DNA of 64,000 nucleotides from contig NC_079891.1 in NCBI RefSeq assembly GCF_024868665.1, forward strand, positions 32,029,592 through 32,093,591, written 5' to 3'. The notes under the pieces are model-generated. The model saw nothing but the letters and a program-made list of their open reading frames with translations. It made no database searches and was not told the origin of the DNA. The stretch is from Triplophysa rosa. Taxonomy: Eukaryota > Chordata > Actinopteri > Cypriniformes > Nemacheilidae. The position numbers were made by a program, and so were the translations under genes. Positions within the stretch are counted from its first letter, which is position 1; each line of letters starts with the position of its first letter. Below, one piece after another: positions 63,175-64,000 of this stretch.

Positions 63175-63872
63175 CAACCTCTCTCACTATTGCAAGAGTA
63201 ACAAGCTGCAGCTGCAGGCCAACAGCGCAGCCAATCTTGATAACGGGTCTTCCTATCGCTTGCCGGTTGGTGCGTGGGCTGGCTATTTCTTTCGCTTTGC
63301 CATGGGCATGCTTTTCTGGGAGAATTGCCCAATAAAAGGAATAGGATCCCTGTTACGAAACAGGGATCCAGACTTATAAAAAACTTTCCGAAACAAGTTG
63401 AAATGCTGGGGGAGTGTATCAAGCACAGAAATACTACGCCATACGTCCAACTCGTTTTTTATCAAGTTGACCATGATAAGCATAAGAAGCCAGCACGTTT
63501 AACAGTGTAAAGAAGTCAGAATGCATGACATAGCATGTTATCCCGCCTTTAAGTTATATTTGTAGAGCATTGCATTAGCATTGCGAAGGGCATGAACTCT
63601 GCACAGAGGTCATGAACTCGATGCGAAGGTCGATGCAATTTTGCCTTGAATTCAATAAAGGAGCCATACAAAAGGAGGAATTATCATTGAAACATTAAAC
63701 GGTTAAAGAAAGTGTGGATTTTTCTTTGGCTGACAGGTAGCTGTTTAACCCGGAAGGGACTGAACGGAGCATGCTCAGTCCACGAGTACACTGGAAACTT
63801 CGAGGGCCAAAACATGAGGTTCAAGATGACATCAGTGTGCGGACACGTCATGAGTCTGGACTTCATCGGCAA
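60059..63872 (+). CDS. top3b: DNA topoisomerase III beta, first two coding exons
   Basis: Type IA topoisomerase acting on DNA and RNA, with TDRD3 as partner. Coding exons: 60059-60128 (MRTVFMVAEKPSLAQSIAKI then LSKG) and 63737-63872 (SCLTRKGLNGACSVHEYTGN, FEGQNMRFKMTSVCGHVMSL, DFIGK). These are the start of the TOPRIM domain: VAEKPS holds the conserved glutamate and lysine, and VCGHVMSLDF the glycine-histidine loop. The phase-1 join is exact, and exon 2 ends on AA before gtgtct. The remaining exons, including the catalytic tyrosine, lie right of the window. Intron 1 (60129-63736) contains an il17-like gene on the other strand. Confidence 0.94.
60777..62315 (-). CDS. Interleukin-17A/F-like cytokine, nested in top3b intron 1
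   Basis: Secreted cystine-knot cytokine for an IL-17R-type receptor, with roles in mucosal defence and neutrophil recruitment. Coding exons: 62301-62315, 61136-61311, 60777-60996, in phase, 136 residues. Signal peptide MQELQILGLLSIFLLVWDPS, then the family core INERSVAAWSYVENIDLDRV, PQIFYEANCLNSDSCKG, SIPIAIKMPFLRKNPRCP, EFEDVNIACICATY. The cysteine order (EANC, SC, RC, CIC) is that of IL-17A/F. Exon 1 codes for only five residues. A TATA-like stretch (minus ACATAAATATAAG, about 62407-62419) lies about 95 bp upstream; an in-frame upstream ATG at 62426 would precede transcription and is not used. Minus AATAAA at 60600-60605. Subtype (a/f1, 2 or 3) not decided; IL-17C is a less likely alternative. 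Confidence 0.9.
62713..63552. mobile_element. TTAAAGG-type TIR element in top3b intron 1
   Basis: Ends TTAAAGGTGGGATAACATGC and the complement GCATGTTATCCCGCCTTTAA, 19 of 20 paired. About 840 bp. It contains a (CA)n tract at about 63102-63172 and an 11-bp perfect hairpin at 63344-63369. No transposase coding. It sits between the IL-17-like gene and top3b exon 2. Confidence 0.8.
63102..63172. repeat. (CA)n / ACGC microsatellite
   Basis: About 70 bp of CGCA and CA dinucleotide units, which produces a spurious His-Thr open frame. Confidence 0.9.
63560..63640 (+). repeat. SINE-head-like remnant
   Basis: TAGAGCATTGCATTAGCA matches the tRNA-like head of the SINE at 22028-22140. The rest is degenerate. 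Confidence 0.4.
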
Positions 63873-64000
63873 GTGTCTCGTCTTCCTCCAAGCACTGAAT
63901 GTCATTTTGCGTGTGAATGTTTTGAATGGCCAATGAAATGTTGCTTTTCCAATCCAGTCAGATTGTTTTCCTCAATGTTTAACAGGAAAATATAACAACT

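Noticed and set aside
63102..63335. His/Thr-rich open frame
   Set aside because: Made by a CA/CGCA microsatellite.
1..64000. CRISPR arrays, bacterial operons, phage or integrated virus genes
   Set aside because: Nothing of the kind; all genes are spliced vertebrate genes and the mobile DNA is of fish type.

Overview
This is a stretch of a teleost fish nuclear genome. The genes have many introns with GT/AG splice sites, the DNA is AT-rich, and it is full of fish-type transposons: hAT elements and their MITEs, Tc1 derivatives, and a LINE and SINEs with a shared tail. The gene set looks otophysan, probably cyprinid. The block ube2l3, ydjc, sdf2l1, the miR-130/301 cluster and top3b matches, from memory, the content of human 22q11; species identity is an inference. 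Exons were built by hand from reading frame, splice sites and recalled family protein patterns, and most joins keep phase exactly.

Layout. (1) 553-10163, minus: tctn2 (Tectonic-2), sixteen coding exons, with the C-terminal membrane anchor off the left edge. (2) 10921-12727 and 14119-14828, minus: two tandem CCL19-like CC chemokine genes just upstream of tctn2; the distal one has two interferon-response-like sites beside its TATA box. (3) About 14.9-25.1 kb: transposon cluster, including a MITE and a SINE inside a hAT element that itself sits in another repeat. (4) 25209-28564, plus: ube2l3 (ubiquitin E2, UbcH7). (5) 30803-33150, minus: ydjc deacetylase, tail-to-tail with ube2l3. (6) 35896-38039, plus: sdf2l1 (ER chaperone cofactor ending HDEL), head-to-head with ydjc. 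(7) 41.2-45.8 kb, minus: miR-130b, miR-301 and miR-130c hairpins. (8) 46-60 kb: no protein gene found, candidate regulatory DNA. (9) 60059 to the right edge, plus: first two coding exons of top3b; its 3.6-kb intron 1 holds a complete IL-17A/F-like cytokine gene on the opposite strand.

Functionally the window mixes housekeeping genes (ubiquitin transfer, ER folding, sugar deacetylation, topoisomerase, ciliary transition zone) with three small secreted immune genes (two chemokines, one IL-17). The immune genes lie in compact or nested positions next to housekeeping genes. Nearly all the longer open frames outside these genes are noise or transposon remnants.
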